In this document: piece after piece, positions 51,640 through 60,703 of the stretch | How positions within the stretch are numbered: position 1 is the stretch's first letter | Layout: each line of letters starts with the position of its first letter | DNA from: Streptomyces rishiriensis | GTDB lineage: Bacteria; Actinomycetota; Actinomycetes; Streptomycetales; Streptomycetaceae | Assembly: GCF_003112535.1 (NCBI RefSeq) | Contig: NZ_BEWA01000001.1 | Coordinates: 312,312-376,311, forward strand | DNA length: 64,000 bases | Direction of reading: 5' to 3' | Translations under genes and position numbers: made by a program | The notes under the pieces: generated by a model | Seen by the model: only the letters and a program-made list of their open reading frames with translations | Databases searched by the model: none | Told to the model about the DNA's origin: nothing

Positions 51640-54264
51640 ATGCCCACGCGCCGCAGAGCCGCCCTCGTCACCCTCGTATCCACCGTCCTGACCCTCGGCC
51701 CACCGGCGCTCGCCGCTCACTCGCTCGCCACTCCGGGCCCCGCCGCATCCGCGGATGTCTACGTGGCACCCCGAGGCGACGACCACGCCGACGGCAGCGC
51801 CCGGCACCCCGTCCGCACGCTGGACCGCGCCCGGGACGTGGTGCGGGGCCGGGTCGCCGGCATGCGCGCCGACCTGACGGTCCATCTCGCGCCGGGCACC
51901 TATCGCCGTACCGGCCCGCTCGTGCTGGACGCCCGCGACTCGGGGGCGAACGGGCACCGGGTGATCTGGCAGGGCGTCGGCGACTCGGTCATCAGCGGCG
52001 GGCTCCGGGTTGCCGGATGGCACCGGGCCCCGGGGCACAAGGGCCTGTGGGCCGCTCCCGCTCCCCGAGGACTCACCGGCACTCGGCAGTTGTACGTCGA
52101 CGGAGTACGCGCCCAGCGGGCCCGCGGCGCCGTGCCGGTCACGCTGACCCAGACCGCGACCGGCTACACCGCCTCCTCCGACGGCCTCGCCCACTGGAAG
52201 CACCCCGAGGACGCCGAGTTCGTCTACACCAGCGGCGAAGCCCTGTGGAACATCGAACGCAACGGGCTCGGCCAGTGGACCGAGCCGCGCTGCCCGATCG
52301 CCTCCGCCGACGGCACCGCCATCACCATGGCGCAGCCCTGCTGGGACAACTCCAACAAGCGGGTCGAGTTCCCCGACATCCCCGGCCGCACGGTGAGCAT
52401 GGTCGGCCCCGGCCGCCTCACCAACGGCGGCAAGCCGTCGTACGTTGAGAACGCCTACGAACTCCTCGACCAGCCCGGCGAGTGGTACCTCGACAAGGGC
52501 GACCACACGGTCTACTACCTTCCCCGTCAGGGCGAGGACCTCGGCCGCGCCGACGTCGAGGCAGCCGCGGCCGAGAAACTGCTCGACGGACGCGGCACCG
52601 CGGACTCCCCCGTCCATGACATCTCCTTCCGCGGCATCCGGTTCAGCTACGCGACCTGGCTGACTCCGTCCCGGCCGGAGGGCTTCTCCGAGATCCAGGC
52701 CGGCTACACGGTCACCGGCGACCACGGCTGGGCCACACAGGGTCTGTGCCAGTACGTCCAGGGCGGAACCTGCCCGTTCGCCTCCTGGACCAGGATGCCG
52801 GGCAATGTCTCCTTCGCCCACGACCAGCGCGTGGAGTTCACCGACGACGTCTTCGCCCATCTCGGCGCCTCCGGACTGGAACTGGCCGCCGGCAGCGCGG
52901 ACTCCTCGGTCAGCGGGAGTGTCTTCACCGACGTGTCCGGCAACGGGCTGGAGATCGGCGGAGTGGACGGACAGACCCCGGCGTCGGGCGTGCGGGTGAC
53001 GGACAACCACCTCTACGGGCTGCCCCGCGAGTACCACGGCGGGGTGGGCATCCTCAACGGCTACACCCAGCACACCACCATCGCCCACAACCAGATCGAC
53101 CACGTCGCCTACTCGGCGATCTCGATGGGCTGGGGTGGCTGGCCCGACAAGATCGGCGAACCCGCGACCCCGAATCCCAGCCATGACAACGTCGTACGCG
53201 ACAACCTGGTCTTCGACTACATGCAACTGCTCGACGACGGCGGCGGCGTCTACACCCAGGGCCTGACCGGCACCTCCCTGACCGACGGTGAGAAAGTCAC
53301 CGGCAACGTCATCCATGACCAGTGGGGACTGGGCAAGAGCGTCTACACCGACAACGGCTGCACCTACGAGACCGTCGAGGGCAATGTCCTCTACCGCGCC
53401 TCCTACGCCAACGTCGCCTCCCGGCACACCGACTACCGCGACGGCCTCGGCAACAACGACCCCACCCTGATCAAGGACAACTGGTGGGAGGAAGGCACGG
53501 CCGACGGGGACAACAAGGGCCTGGTGACCCGCGGCAACAAGATCATGGCCGGATTGTCCGACGCACCGCCGGACGTCCTCGCGAACGCCGGACTCGAACC
53601 CGCCTACCGGCACCTGCTGACCCTGCGCGTCGGCGGCGTCTCCGTGCCCGAGGCGCCGACCCGGGTCGGCACCAGCACGGCGGGGGCCGACGCGCTGTAC
53701 GTGACCTTCAACCCCACCTTCGCGGACGGCGGTTCGCCGGTGACCGGCTACACGGCACGGGCGTACGACCCCGCGGGCCGTCAGGTAGCCCAACAGTCCG
53801 TCGGCGCCGCCGAGTTCAAACGCACCGCCCTGCTGCGCATCGGCGGACTGCCGGCGGGCGGCGGCCCCTTCACGGTGACCGTCGCCGCGAGCAACGGCCA
53901 GGGCACCGGCGCTCCCTCGCTCGCCTCGGCGCCGCTGAGACCTACGGCCGCGAGCGCGCTGCCCGCCGCGCCGACGAGCCCGAAGCTGCGCACCGCGGCC
54001 ACGGCCGCCACCCTCGTCTGGACCCCGCCGACCGGTACGGGTGACGCGAAGATCATCGGATACCGGGTGACCGTCTCCGACGGACGCGACCCGATCGCGG
54101 TGACCGGCCGGGACGTCCTGGTCACCCAGCCCTCCGCCAAGGGCATGTTCCGGGTGATCGGCGGACTGAAGCCCGGCACGGCCTACACCGTCACGGTCGC
54201 CGCGGTCACGGCGGCGGGCACGGGCCCCGCGGCCACGGTCAGCGGGACCACGACCGCCGGGTAG
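51640..54264 (+). CDS. Secreted right-handed beta-helix glycan enzyme (GH141-like) with two FN3 domains
   Basis: 874 residues from ATG 51640 (GGGAGGGG just upstream; GTG/ATG codons a few bases earlier lack this). Signal: RRAALVTLVSTVLTLGPPAL. The catalytic part opens DVYVAPRGDDHADGSARHPV, RTLDRARDVV and LAPGTYRRTGPLVLDARDSG, the typical start of GH141/polysaccharide-lyase-like parallel beta-helices. It continues with many NxI/V turns (VRVTDNHLYGLP, VVRDNLVFDYM, VEGNVLYRASYAN). Two fibronectin type III domains close it (VPEAPTRVGTST... and SPKLRTAATAATLVWTPP...). It probably cleaves a plant or microbial polysaccharide outside the cell, and the FN3 domains act as spacers. The exact linkage is unknown. 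Confidence 0.8.
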   Translation: MPTRRRAALVTLVSTVLTLGPPALAAHSLATPGPAASADVYVAPRGDDHADGSARHPVRTLDRARDVVRGRVAGMRADLTVHLAPGTYRRTGPLVLDARDSGANGHRVIWQGVGDSVISGGLRVAGWHRAPGHKGLWAAPAPRGLTGTRQLYVDGVRAQRARGAVPVTLTQTATGYTASSDGLAHWKHPEDAEFVYTSGEALWNIERNGLGQWTEPRCPIASADGTAITMAQPCWDNSNKRVEFPDIPGRTVSMVGPGRLTNGGKPSYVENAYELLDQPGEWYLDKGDHTVYYLPRQGEDLGRADVEAAAAEKLLDGRGTADSPVHDISFRGIRFSYATWLTPSRPEGFSEIQAGYTVTGDHGWATQGLCQYVQGGTCPFASWTRMPGNVSFAHDQRVEFTDDVFAHLGASGLELAAGSADSSVSGSVFTDVSGNGLEIGGVDGQTPASGVRVTDNHLYGLPREYHGGVGILNGYTQHTTIAHNQIDHVAYSAISMGWGGWPDKIGEPATPNPSHDNVVRDNLVFDYMQLLDDGGGVYTQGLTGTSLTDGEKVTGNVIHDQWGLGKSVYTDNGCTYETVEGNVLYRASYANVASRHTDYRDGLGNNDPTLIKDNWWEEGTADGDNKGLVTRGNKIMAGLSDAPPDVLANAGLEPAYRHLLTLRVGGVSVPEAPTRVGTSTAGADALYVTFNPTFADGGSPVTGYTARAYDPAGRQVAQQSVGAAEFKRTALLRIGGLPAGGGPFTVTVAASNGQGTGAPSLASAPLRPTAASALPAAPTSPKLRTAATAATLVWTPPTGTGDAKIIGYRVTVSDGRDPIAVTGRDVLVTQPSAKGMFRVIGGLKPGTAYTVTVAAVTAAGTGPAATVSGTTTAG

Positions 54265-54460
54265 CCCACCGAAGCCGTCCAGGACCCCGCAGCCCGACGC
54301 CGGCCGCTTCCGCCGACGGTCGAGGACAGGCCCTCGACCTGAGGCTGCTGCCGGAACCGACTGATCCCGTGTCCGAACCCGGTACGCCCACCTCCACGGG
54401 TGGGCGTCGGGGGAGGGCACTCATGAGACCGCTCACGTCGGCTCGACGGTGAGGAAAAGC

Positions 54461-54565
54461 ATGCTCGGAACGCTCACCCCCAACTTCGACTACATCCCGG
54501 GCGAGACAGACTCCCCGGTCGGCACGTCGTCGGGGCTCTACAGGGCGACGGTGAGGTGTTCTTGA
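54461..54565 (+). CDS. Possible small ORF, 34 aa
   Basis: ATG with GAGGAAAAGC directly upstream. It encodes MLGTLTPNFDYIPGETDSPV and then GTSSGLYRATVRCS. The TGA is three bases before a strong hairpin. A clean ribosome site, reasonable composition and an adjacent terminator argue for a real, perhaps shortened, gene. I do not recognise it. Confidence 0.3.
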   Translation: MLGTLTPNFDYIPGETDSPVGTSSGLYRATVRCS

Positions 54566-54567
54566 AG

Positions 54568-54594
54568 GCCGCGGCCCCGGGGCCGGGCCGCGGC
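54568..54594 (+). terminator. Hairpin after the small ORF
   Basis: GCCGCGGCCC pairs perfectly with GGGCCGCGGC around a seven-base loop. Confidence 0.65.
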
Positions 54595-54800
54595 GCTGTG
54601 TCGTGTGCCGAAGGTGGGCTTACGCCGCGCGTTGCCGGCCTGGACGCGTCCCGATCACGAAGTCCGCGCGCCACTGCAGATAGGCGCGAAGGACGACTTC
54701 GGTGTCGCTTTGGGTGAGGATCCCAGATCGGCCGCCCCGGCCGTACGCGGTTCGGCCGGGTCCGGGGCGTGCCGGTCGGGTCACAAGTGGCCGTGTGGGA

Positions 54801-55560
54801 TCAATCGTTGACCGGCCAGGTCAAGTGTCGGGCGTAGTGGGCCCATACGGCCATGACCATGAGTACGGCTGTCATGCCGCCCAGGGTCATGACCGTCGGG
54901 GGCGAGCCGGCGTCGACGACGAAGCCGCCGCGCAGGGCGCCGAGGGAGATCGTGGCTTGGAAGGAAGCGGTGAACATGACGGACGCAGCCTCGGGGGTGT
55001 CGGGGCTCGCCTTGGTGAACCAGGTCTGGGACGAGACGGGAACGGCCCCGTAGCCCACGCCCCAGACGACGAGGAGAGCGATGGCTCCGGCTTTCCACTG
55101 CCCCAGCACGGGAAGGAGCAACGTGGCGACCGCGATCATGCCGGCGGCGGCACCCAAGGTGGCGCGCGGGTGGCGCGTGACCAATGAGCCGCCCAGGAAG
55201 TTGCCGAGGATGCCCGCCACGCCGTAGATGAGCAGGAAGACGGTGAGCAGCCCGGAGCTGACGTTGGTGACCTGCTCGAGGAATGGGGTGACGTAGGTAT
55301 AGGTCCCGAAGTGCGCCAGGACGACCAGCACGGTCAGCAGCAGCGCGAAGCGGGTGGCGACGCTGTTGAGCATGCCGCGCAGCACGGTCAGGCGAGTCGT
55401 CTGACGGGGCGGCAGGGGCGGCATGACAATCAGCAGCATGATCAGCACGGCGACGGTGAGGCCGCCCATGGCGACGAACGCGGTGCGCCGTCCGGTCAGG
55501 TCGCCGATGAAGGTGCCGGCCGGCACGCCGAGTACGGAGCCGAGGGGGACGGCGGAGATC
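54801..55560 (-). pseudogene. MFS transporter, N-terminally truncated
   Basis: The minus-strand frame encodes about eight transmembrane helices of a DHA1-type (AraJ/Cmx-like) drug exporter: VPAGTFIGDLTGRRTAFVAM, FLLIYGVAGILGNFLGGSLV, GVGYGAVPVSSQTWF, SVMFTASFQATISLGALRGG. The first third of the protein (about 130 residues with the first helices) is missing. In its place, upstream of 55560, comes a transposase fragment. An apparent Met at 55526 is internal to a helix pair and not a natural start. Confidence 0.8.
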
Positions 55561-55561
55561 G

Positions 55562-55790
55562 GCCGCCTGGCCCAACTGGGGCTCGTGGACCGTGGTCACC
55601 CACGGCGCGAATCCGAGGTGCCCCCAGTACGCGACCACCAGCGGCACCCGGTCCTGCAGCGGAAGCTTCCAGGGCCGACCACGGCCCGGCGTCCCGGTGC
55701 CCTCGCGGCACAGTTGATTCACCAACTTGCCGAAGATGCGCGGACTCAGCCCGGTGAAACGGGGCTGTCCAAGACGGCCCCGACGCCGTG
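55562..55790 (-). pseudogene. IS5-like (DDE_4 type) transposase N-terminal fragment
   Basis: The minus strand reads RFTGLSPRIFGKLVNQLCRE, GRGRPWKLPLQDRVPLVVAY, WGHLGFAPWVTTVHEPQLGQ. The GLSPRxFGKLV and GRPWKLPLxDRV patterns belong to the HTH start of IS5-type transposases of the DDE_4 group. It joins the truncated MFS gene directly, so insertion plus deletion removed the start of the transporter. Confidence 0.65.
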
Positions 55791-55874
55791 ATCACACCAG
55801 CCACGGGCCCAAGACCATCCCTCATTTGAAATCGCTTACGGGATGCGGTGCTACTCAGTTCCGCCATCGGACCT

Positions 55875-56288
55875 TTACGGCTGAGGCGGCCTTGCCCACC
55901 GACCGTCGAGATCGAAGGAGTCAACTGGCGCATTGAAGTCGAGGGTCCATTGTGCAAATACGAACCCACCCAGGAAGAGCTTCACAGGCCACTCTGGCTG
56001 CGGAATGGTGGGTGGCGCCTCTTCGTCTGTCAGTGTGAGTAGCCTTGCATCTGGTAGGTCCAGCAATGACAACGCACCTTGATCGCCGGATTGTGGAGCA
56101 AACAGGCTCTGGAAAGGATCCGACGTGACTACCCCAGGACCGTCGTCCCCATGGATGTGATCAAACCAGAAATCCTCCACAGGATTACCGCCATCATCAA
56201 ACCTTGTGAAGCCGAACCTAGTTACCTGGTTCCCGTTCTGATCCGTGGCGTTTACGTCCAGAGTCGTTGGGGTCAATCCGATAGGCAT
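55875..56288 (-). CDS. Hypothetical protein of lower GC, 137 aa
   Basis: ATG with AAAGGA seven bases upstream. The protein is acidic and rich in Asp, Phe and Pro: MPIGLTPTTLDVNATDQNGN, RFGFTRFDDGGNPVEDFWFD, FQSLFAPQSGDQGALSLLDL, then KLFLGGFVFAQWTLDFNAPV. No signal peptide, helix or known motif is visible. The base composition of 55875-56420 is clearly lower in GC than both neighbours, with many A/T third positions, which suggests recent acquisition. It lies between a transposase fragment and the GT2 gene. Confidence 0.55.
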   Translation of the reverse strand: MPIGLTPTTLDVNATDQNGNQVTRFGFTRFDDGGNPVEDFWFDHIHGDDGPGVVTSDPFQSLFAPQSGDQGALSLLDLPDARLLTLTDEEAPPTIPQPEWPVKLFLGGFVFAQWTLDFNAPVDSFDLDGRWARPPQP

Positions 56289-56502
56289 CAGACGATCCTT
56301 TCTGCAAGTCGACTTAACCTTCCCAGTTCGCGAGCAGCAATCAAACGGCACCTCGTCACACTTGACCTGGCGCGGAAGGCGTACGAACAACCCGGCAATT
56401 CGAGCGTAAAAAAGTCCTTCTTCTAGCATGCGCGTGCACGGTCTTGATGTCCATCGCGGGACGAGGAGCGGGAGATGCAGGAGCAACAGTGGCCGGAGAA
56501 CG

Positions 56503-57162
56503 TCATGTGCGCATGGTCTGGCGGACGAAGTACCCGAGGGTCGTCTCCGGGCGGTAGACCGGGTGGGAGACAATCGCGGTCGGCTCGATCAAAATCTGGT
56601 GGCCGGCCTGGCGGGCCCGGTCGATGAACTCCCGGTCCTCGCAGTCGGCCATCCACCGGCCCCGGCGTCCGAGATCGGTTCGGAACAGGCCGATGTCCAG
56701 CGCGGTCTGACGGTGAAAAAGCCGATTGCAGCCGGTGACCCAGTACGGCCACACGGCCAGTTCCCGGCCTCCGGGCCAGTCCACCGTGCCGTGGCACTCC
56801 CGCAGCGCCTTCGTCAGGGCCACGGCCTGACCGCCCGGATGCTGCACGGTGGTGCGGCCCCCGACGGCGAAAACCTTCTCCTCCTCGATGGCGTCGGCGA
56901 GGGCCTGCAGCCGGCCGGAGGCAGAGGTGATGTCGGGGTCGGTGATGGCGCTGTACCGGCCGCGGGCCGCGCAGATCCCGCGGTTGCGGCCCGCGCTCAG
57001 CCCGGGAGTCGGCTCGTACAGCACCCGTACGGGAAACGGCCGGTCGCCGTCGCGTACCGCGTCCGCGACCGGCCGGACGGGGCCGGGCAGGTCGCTGCCG
57101 ACGACGACCGCTTCCATTCGCGGGTCGATGACGCTCATGAACAGGTCTTTCGCCGTGGTCAT
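56503..57162 (-). CDS. GT2-family glycosyltransferase, short N-terminus
   Basis: 219 residues from ATG 57162 with GAGGGG eight bases upstream. GT-A core motifs are present: GLSAGRNRGICAARGRYSAI, then TDPDI as the DxD-like metal site, AVGGRTTV, TGCNRLFHRQTALDIGLFRT, and WMADCEDREFIDRARQAGHQ. Family 2 enzymes normally begin with a VSVVIPxxxR strand and about 30 more residues before the strand seen here (MEAVVVGSDLPG), so the nucleotide-binding start is shortened. It may be a decayed gene with a chance start, or a short variant. Likely a sugar transferase; donor and acceptor are unknown. Confidence 0.65.
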   Translation of the reverse strand: MTTAKDLFMSVIDPRMEAVVVGSDLPGPVRPVADAVRDGDRPFPVRVLYEPTPGLSAGRNRGICAARGRYSAITDPDITSASGRLQALADAIEEEKVFAVGGRTTVQHPGGQAVALTKALRECHGTVDWPGGRELAVWPYWVTGCNRLFHRQTALDIGLFRTDLGRRGRWMADCEDREFIDRARQAGHQILIEPTAIVSHPVYRPETTLGYFVRQTMRT

Positions 57163-57215
57163 GAGCGGATCCCCTCGGAGATGTCGGCGAGGGTGCGTCT
57201 TCAGCGACCGCGCTA

Positions 57216-57638
57216 CTACGTGGTGTGCAGAGGTTCCCTGAAGGACTTGCGGAACACCGGCCCGGCGAAGGGGATGATCGAGGACATCACCTTTGACTTC
57301 AACGAGGTGGGGTGCCGCTCGAGTCTGACGTCGACGCGGGTGCCGTTGTCCGTGGGAGTCATCTGGAACTGCCAGCCCCCCGAGCCGAAGGGCACCGAGT
57401 CACGAGTGGTGACGGTGACCCTGTTCGCCGAAGGGTCCCATTCGTAGCGTGCACGCTCCCACGACTTGCCGTTCCCCTCGGTCACCTCCGCCCAGGTTTC
57501 ACCCCGCTCGTGAACCTGGAAGTGCTCGGCATCGATGGACGACCACTCCTCGACACGGGATGGGGTGAAGTTCGTCAGCACACCCATCACCTCGTCCGGG
57601 CTCATCGAGGAGTTCACGTGGAAGTGTAGGGATGGCAT
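57216..57638 (-). CDS. SRPBCC (START/Bet v1-like) family protein
   Basis: 140 residues from ATG 57638 with AGGGAG seven bases upstream. The fold pattern is FHVNSSMSPDEVMGVLTNFT, ETWAEVTEGNGKSWERARYE, WDPSANRVTVTTRDSVPFGS, GWQFQMTPTDNGTRVDVRLE, and a C-terminal amphipathic helix (MSSIIPFAGPVFRKSFREPL). This is a typical polyketide-cyclase/START-like ligand-binding cavity. Function unknown. It lies upstream of the GT2 gene on the same strand with about 50 bases between them and could be co-transcribed. Confidence 0.75.
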   Translation of the reverse strand: MPSLHFHVNSSMSPDEVMGVLTNFTPSRVEEWSSIDAEHFQVHERGETWAEVTEGNGKSWERARYEWDPSANRVTVTTRDSVPFGSGGWQFQMTPTDNGTRVDVRLERHPTSLKSKVMSSIIPFAGPVFRKSFREPLHTT

Positions 57639-57989
57639 GAATTGCTCCCTGGTTCGAGATGACCACGGCCTGCCGGCGCCTTCGGTGTTTCGTTTCTCGC
57701 GTGCCTGGCTCACTTCGCCGCCGCCGGTCCGCAATGGCCGGAATGGCCAACTTCCTCCAGAATGCACCTCTGCCCAGCGCTCTGCACCAGCAGGTTGCGA
57801 GCCCGCACCCGTGTGGTCGTGTCCGGGACCGGCGTGGTCTCGCGGAGTGAGGAAGGCGGGCATTGCCGCAGGCGGGCTGATCACAGCGACTGGCCGCGGA
57901 GCCCGGTCGGGACCTGGGAGTCGACATCGTCCTGGACTGCCACCGAGTCCCCGTGCCGGCCGTCACACAACCTCGGCCCCGTGGACTCT
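57639..57989. other. Intergenic region, no gene seen
   Basis: About 350 bases with no convincing frame on either strand; the frames are Arg/Pro/Ser-rich noise. The sequence next to 57640 is the leader of the SRPBCC gene. Confidence 0.45.
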
Positions 57990-58470
57990 GCGTCGATCGA
58001 AGACAAGCCCGCACTGCTGCGGATCCCTCGCCGACCGCAGCGGCGGCTCGCTTCACGCTCCCGCTGCGTACATCACCGACACAGAACACGCCGGGCATGC
58101 TGGTTTCGAAGGGTAGCGGCATGCGGTGGTCAGCCGGGAGAGCGACGTCCCGTCCGGTCAGCAGGAAGCCGTCGGGATCCATCGCCGGCTGCTGCGCGAG
58201 CCGATCCGTACGCGGTGCGGCACCGATGAACACGAACACGGCGCTGACCGCCACGATGGAGCGCCGCCGGCTCGTGCGGTCCACTGCATCGAGTCCCGTG
58301 ATCCCGGAGTCAGCGGGCATACCGACCACCCCCGTTGGTACCTGTTGGTACCTGCACACGGACCCTCGGGTCGGCGGTGATCGCGTCGATCAGACAGCTC
58401 GACATCGACCATCGAATGCTCAAGATCGCCTCCTCGGACCAGGAGGTACACCGGCTCAGGTACACCGGCT
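57990..58470 (-). pseudogene. Thioredoxin-reductase-like flavoprotein remnant
   Basis: Pieces of a TrxB-type oxidoreductase appear in three minus-strand frames: VYLLVRGGDLEHSM near 58455, SMSSCLIDAITADPRVRVQV near 58400, and IVAVSAVFVFIGAAPRTDRL, PGVFCVGDVRSGSVKRAAAA, VGEGSAAVRA near 58250-58000. The last carries the FAD-binding GVFCVGDVR motif. The N-terminal FAD domain and the redox CxxC are absent. Multiple indels make it a clear pseudogene. Confidence 0.7.
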
Positions 58471-58873
58471 CAGACGTTCGGGCCAAGAACAGTGCCGCTC
58501 GGCCTGCCGAGTCGCGCCGCCGACCACTGCCACGGGCCGTCCGTCCGAGTACGTCGCCTCGACGGCCGTGGCACGACGGCCGGTCCTTCACTGCTCGCGA
58601 TGTCGCAGCCCGGTGCCGACGCGTGCCGAATACTCCGATCCACCAGCTGCCGGCTTCTTCAGCTGGTCCCCGGACAGCCGCCACACCGGGGCCCACTCCA
58701 CATTTCTCGCCCCGCACAGGATCGTCCACGGGGGGCCTTCTTTCGCCTGGGCCCTGAGCAAGCTCCTGGCATCGGTCCATCCTGGGCGGGAGTGGTCAGC
58801 CGCTCCGTATCCCGATGGGCCGATCGCAGTGACGGTGGCGCCTGCGACCGCGCCGTGCACGATCGCGTGGGCG
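58471..58873. other. Intergenic region, no recognisable gene
   Basis: About 400 bases between the flavoprotein remnant and the DJ-1/PfpI gene. A 90-codon minus-strand frame (58588-58860, LRAQAKEGPPWTILCGARNV) is open but has no family features. It may hold further debris of the flavoprotein gene. Confidence 0.4.
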
Positions 58874-59482
58874 TCAGGCGAGTGCGCCTTCGGCGGAGTG
58901 GACAGCGCGCAGGGCGCGCTCGATCGTCTCCTGGTTCTCGCCGACTGGGGACACGTAGTCGAGGACGTCGCGTGCTGCGTCCTCCCCGAGCGTGCGAGTG
59001 ATCACCCAGGTGGCCAGGTACTGGGACGCCAGGCAACCGCCCGCCGTGGCGATGTTCCCCTCTGCGTGAAACGGCTCGTCGAGCACAGGGATGCCGCGAG
59101 CTTCGACAAAGGGCCGGGTCTTCCTGTCCGTGCACGCCGGCATGCCGTCCAGGAACCCCAGGCGGGCGAGCACCAGAGCGCCGGAGCACTGGGCGCCGAT
59201 GAGCTGGCGCGACGAATCGAGCCGCAGCTCGGATATCAGCTGCTCGTCGGCCACCACCTCTCGCGCCTTCACGCCGCTGCCGATCAGCACGACGTCGGCC
59301 TCGGTAACGAACTCCATCGGGCGCTGCCCCGTCACCTCGACGCCGTTCATCGACGTGACCACGGGTGTCGGCGTAGTGATGAGCGCTTCCAAGCCATCCC
59401 CGCGGCATCGGTTGATCAGCGCGGAAGCGATGAAGCTGTCGAGTTCGTTGAACCCGTCGAAGGTGACCACCGCTACCTGCAT
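58874..59482 (-). CDS. DJ-1/PfpI-family protein
   Basis: 202 residues from ATG 59482 with AAGGAG five bases upstream. The glutamine-amidotransferase-like fold shows AVVTFDGFNELDSFIASALI, ADVVLIGSGVKAREVV and the nucleophile elbow IGAQCSGALVLARLG with the catalytic Cys. Then come EGNIATAGGCLASQYLATWV and a C-terminal helix pair. The Glu at the start of the fold (FNELDSF) matches the conserved acid that activates the Cys in DJ-1 proteins. Relatives act as isonitrile hydratases, glyoxalase III-type enzymes or stress proteins; which one applies here cannot be said. It appears to be a single gene. Confidence 0.87.
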   Translation of the reverse strand: MQVAVVTFDGFNELDSFIASALINRCRGDGLEALITTPTPVVTSMNGVEVTGQRPMEFVTEADVVLIGSGVKAREVVADEQLISELRLDSSRQLIGAQCSGALVLARLGFLDGMPACTDRKTRPFVEARGIPVLDEPFHAEGNIATAGGCLASQYLATWVITRTLGEDAARDVLDYVSPVGENQETIERALRAVHSAEGALA

Positions 59483-59803
59483 CGCAACTCCTTCACGTAC
59501 GGCATCCGCGCCATCAGCAGTCTCCCCGGGGCCGCCCGTTCCGGACGAGGGCCAATCTGCTGCCGGTGGCCTGCCGACCATCGCTCGAGCGCCTGCCCAC
59601 ATCAGGTCCCGACGCACGGCTCCCGGACCGATCAGGCGATCCTCGCCCCTCCCCCGGCTCCCCGAGGCCCTCCGGCCCGGCTGCACGCATGCGTCAGTCG
59701 GCGGACAAGGGCGGTCGCGTCCACGGCAAGTGCCTCGTCCTCCTCCGCCGCGACGTTCGACTGTGAAGAGGAGCCGGTCCCGGTCTCCTGCAGAGCGATG
59801 CCA
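59483..59803. other. Intergenic region, no gene seen
   Basis: About 320 bases between two leftward genes. Frames are Arg/Gly-rich noise. No hairpin terminator stands out. Confidence 0.5.
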
Positions 59804-60421
59804 TCACGACGGCAGTTCGGTCCCTGCCTGCTCGCGCACCATGTACTGGGCGTACCAGTCCGGCCAGTTCTCGTCCTCCGCACCGATGCGGCTCTCGTGC
59901 TCCCCGTGCGCGGCCGCGGCACGGCGCAGGGCGCTCGCCAGGTCCTCGGCAGAGGCGAACGTCGTGGTCGCGGGATCGAGGCGTCCCGGAAGCCGGCTGA
60001 TGACCTCCTGCAGAAGCCAGCCGTTGCCGTCCGGGTCGCTGAAGGACAGAAACGACCTGTAGCTGGTCCGCTGTGGATCCGGTCCTGGCACCCGGGCCTT
60101 TGTCCCGGCGTGGTGGAAGACGCCGCCGGCGTCGCGGAACACCGCGCTCGGCTCGGCGCCGAGCCGATCAAGCTCAGCGTGTGCGGCATTGATGTCGTCC
60201 ACGATCAGGTGCAGGCCCTGAGCTGAGCCCGGTGCCTGGGACGTGACCGAGGTGCCGAAGATGACCGATGCCGGTGAGCCCGGCGGCGTCACTTGCACTA
60301 CCCGGAAGTTCTCGTCCGGGGCGACGTCCGCGTCCAGTCTCCAGCCCAGTCGCGTGGAGAAGCTCTTGGCCCGGTCGACGTCGGACACCGGCACCACCAC
60401 GACTTCAAGTTTCATGTCCAT
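59804..60421 (-). CDS. VOC (glyoxalase-like) protein
   Basis: 205 residues from ATG 60421 with AGGAGG nine bases upstream; a second Met two codons later is equally possible. A VOC domain spans residues 1-130: KLEVVVVPVSDVDRAKSFST, LGWRLDADVAPDENFRVVQV, GLHLIVDDINAAHAEL, FLSFSDPDGNGWLLQEVISR. An added C-terminal region of about 70 residues (FASAEDLASALRRAAAAHGE, ENWPDWYAQYMVREQAG) is helical and seen in a VOC subgroup of actinomycetes. The WYAQYMV end suggests a substrate-lid role. The substrate is unknown. Confidence 0.85.
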   Translation of the reverse strand: MDMKLEVVVVPVSDVDRAKSFSTRLGWRLDADVAPDENFRVVQVTPPGSPASVIFGTSVTSQAPGSAQGLHLIVDDINAAHAELDRLGAEPSAVFRDAGGVFHHAGTKARVPGPDPQRTSYRSFLSFSDPDGNGWLLQEVISRLPGRLDPATTTFASAEDLASALRRAAAAHGEHESRIGAEDENWPDWYAQYMVREQAGTELPS

Positions 60422-60703
60422 TGACTGACACCTCCTGGGTGCGTACGAGATGCCGTGACGACGGGACTCGCAACGCCGGACGCGGGCCACGCCCGGGGGG
60501 GCCGGTCGGCGGCCTGGGCTACCCGGGCGGCGATGCGTGCCACGCGCTCGGCTCCGTCCGGCATTGCGAGGCCTCCTGGGGCCTCCGCGGCCCTCAGGCG
60601 TGATCGCGTGGGCTGTCGGTGTCCGGGCAGCGGGCCCGAAGCGAACTGTGTGCATCAGCAGACGCGGGTGGCGGACATGGGCATGGCCGTGGCCGGCAGG
60701 CGG

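Larger units (their letters stand above)
54265..54800. other. Intergenic region with one small ORF and terminator
   Basis: No full gene. The only structured part is a possible 34-codon ORF (54461-54565) directly followed by a 10-bp-stem hairpin (54568-54594). From 54600 to 54800 I see no gene. Confidence 0.5.

Noticed and set aside
51388..54420. Open frame of about 1,000 codons on the minus strand opposite the beta-helix gene
   Set aside because: Translation is low-complexity Gly/Arg/Val noise; the plus strand has a signal peptide, beta-helix turns and FN3 domains.
57953..60226. A 757-codon plus-strand frame
   Set aside because: It runs through three unrelated loci (flavoprotein remnant, DJ-1/PfpI gene, VOC gene) all of which are clear on the minus strand.
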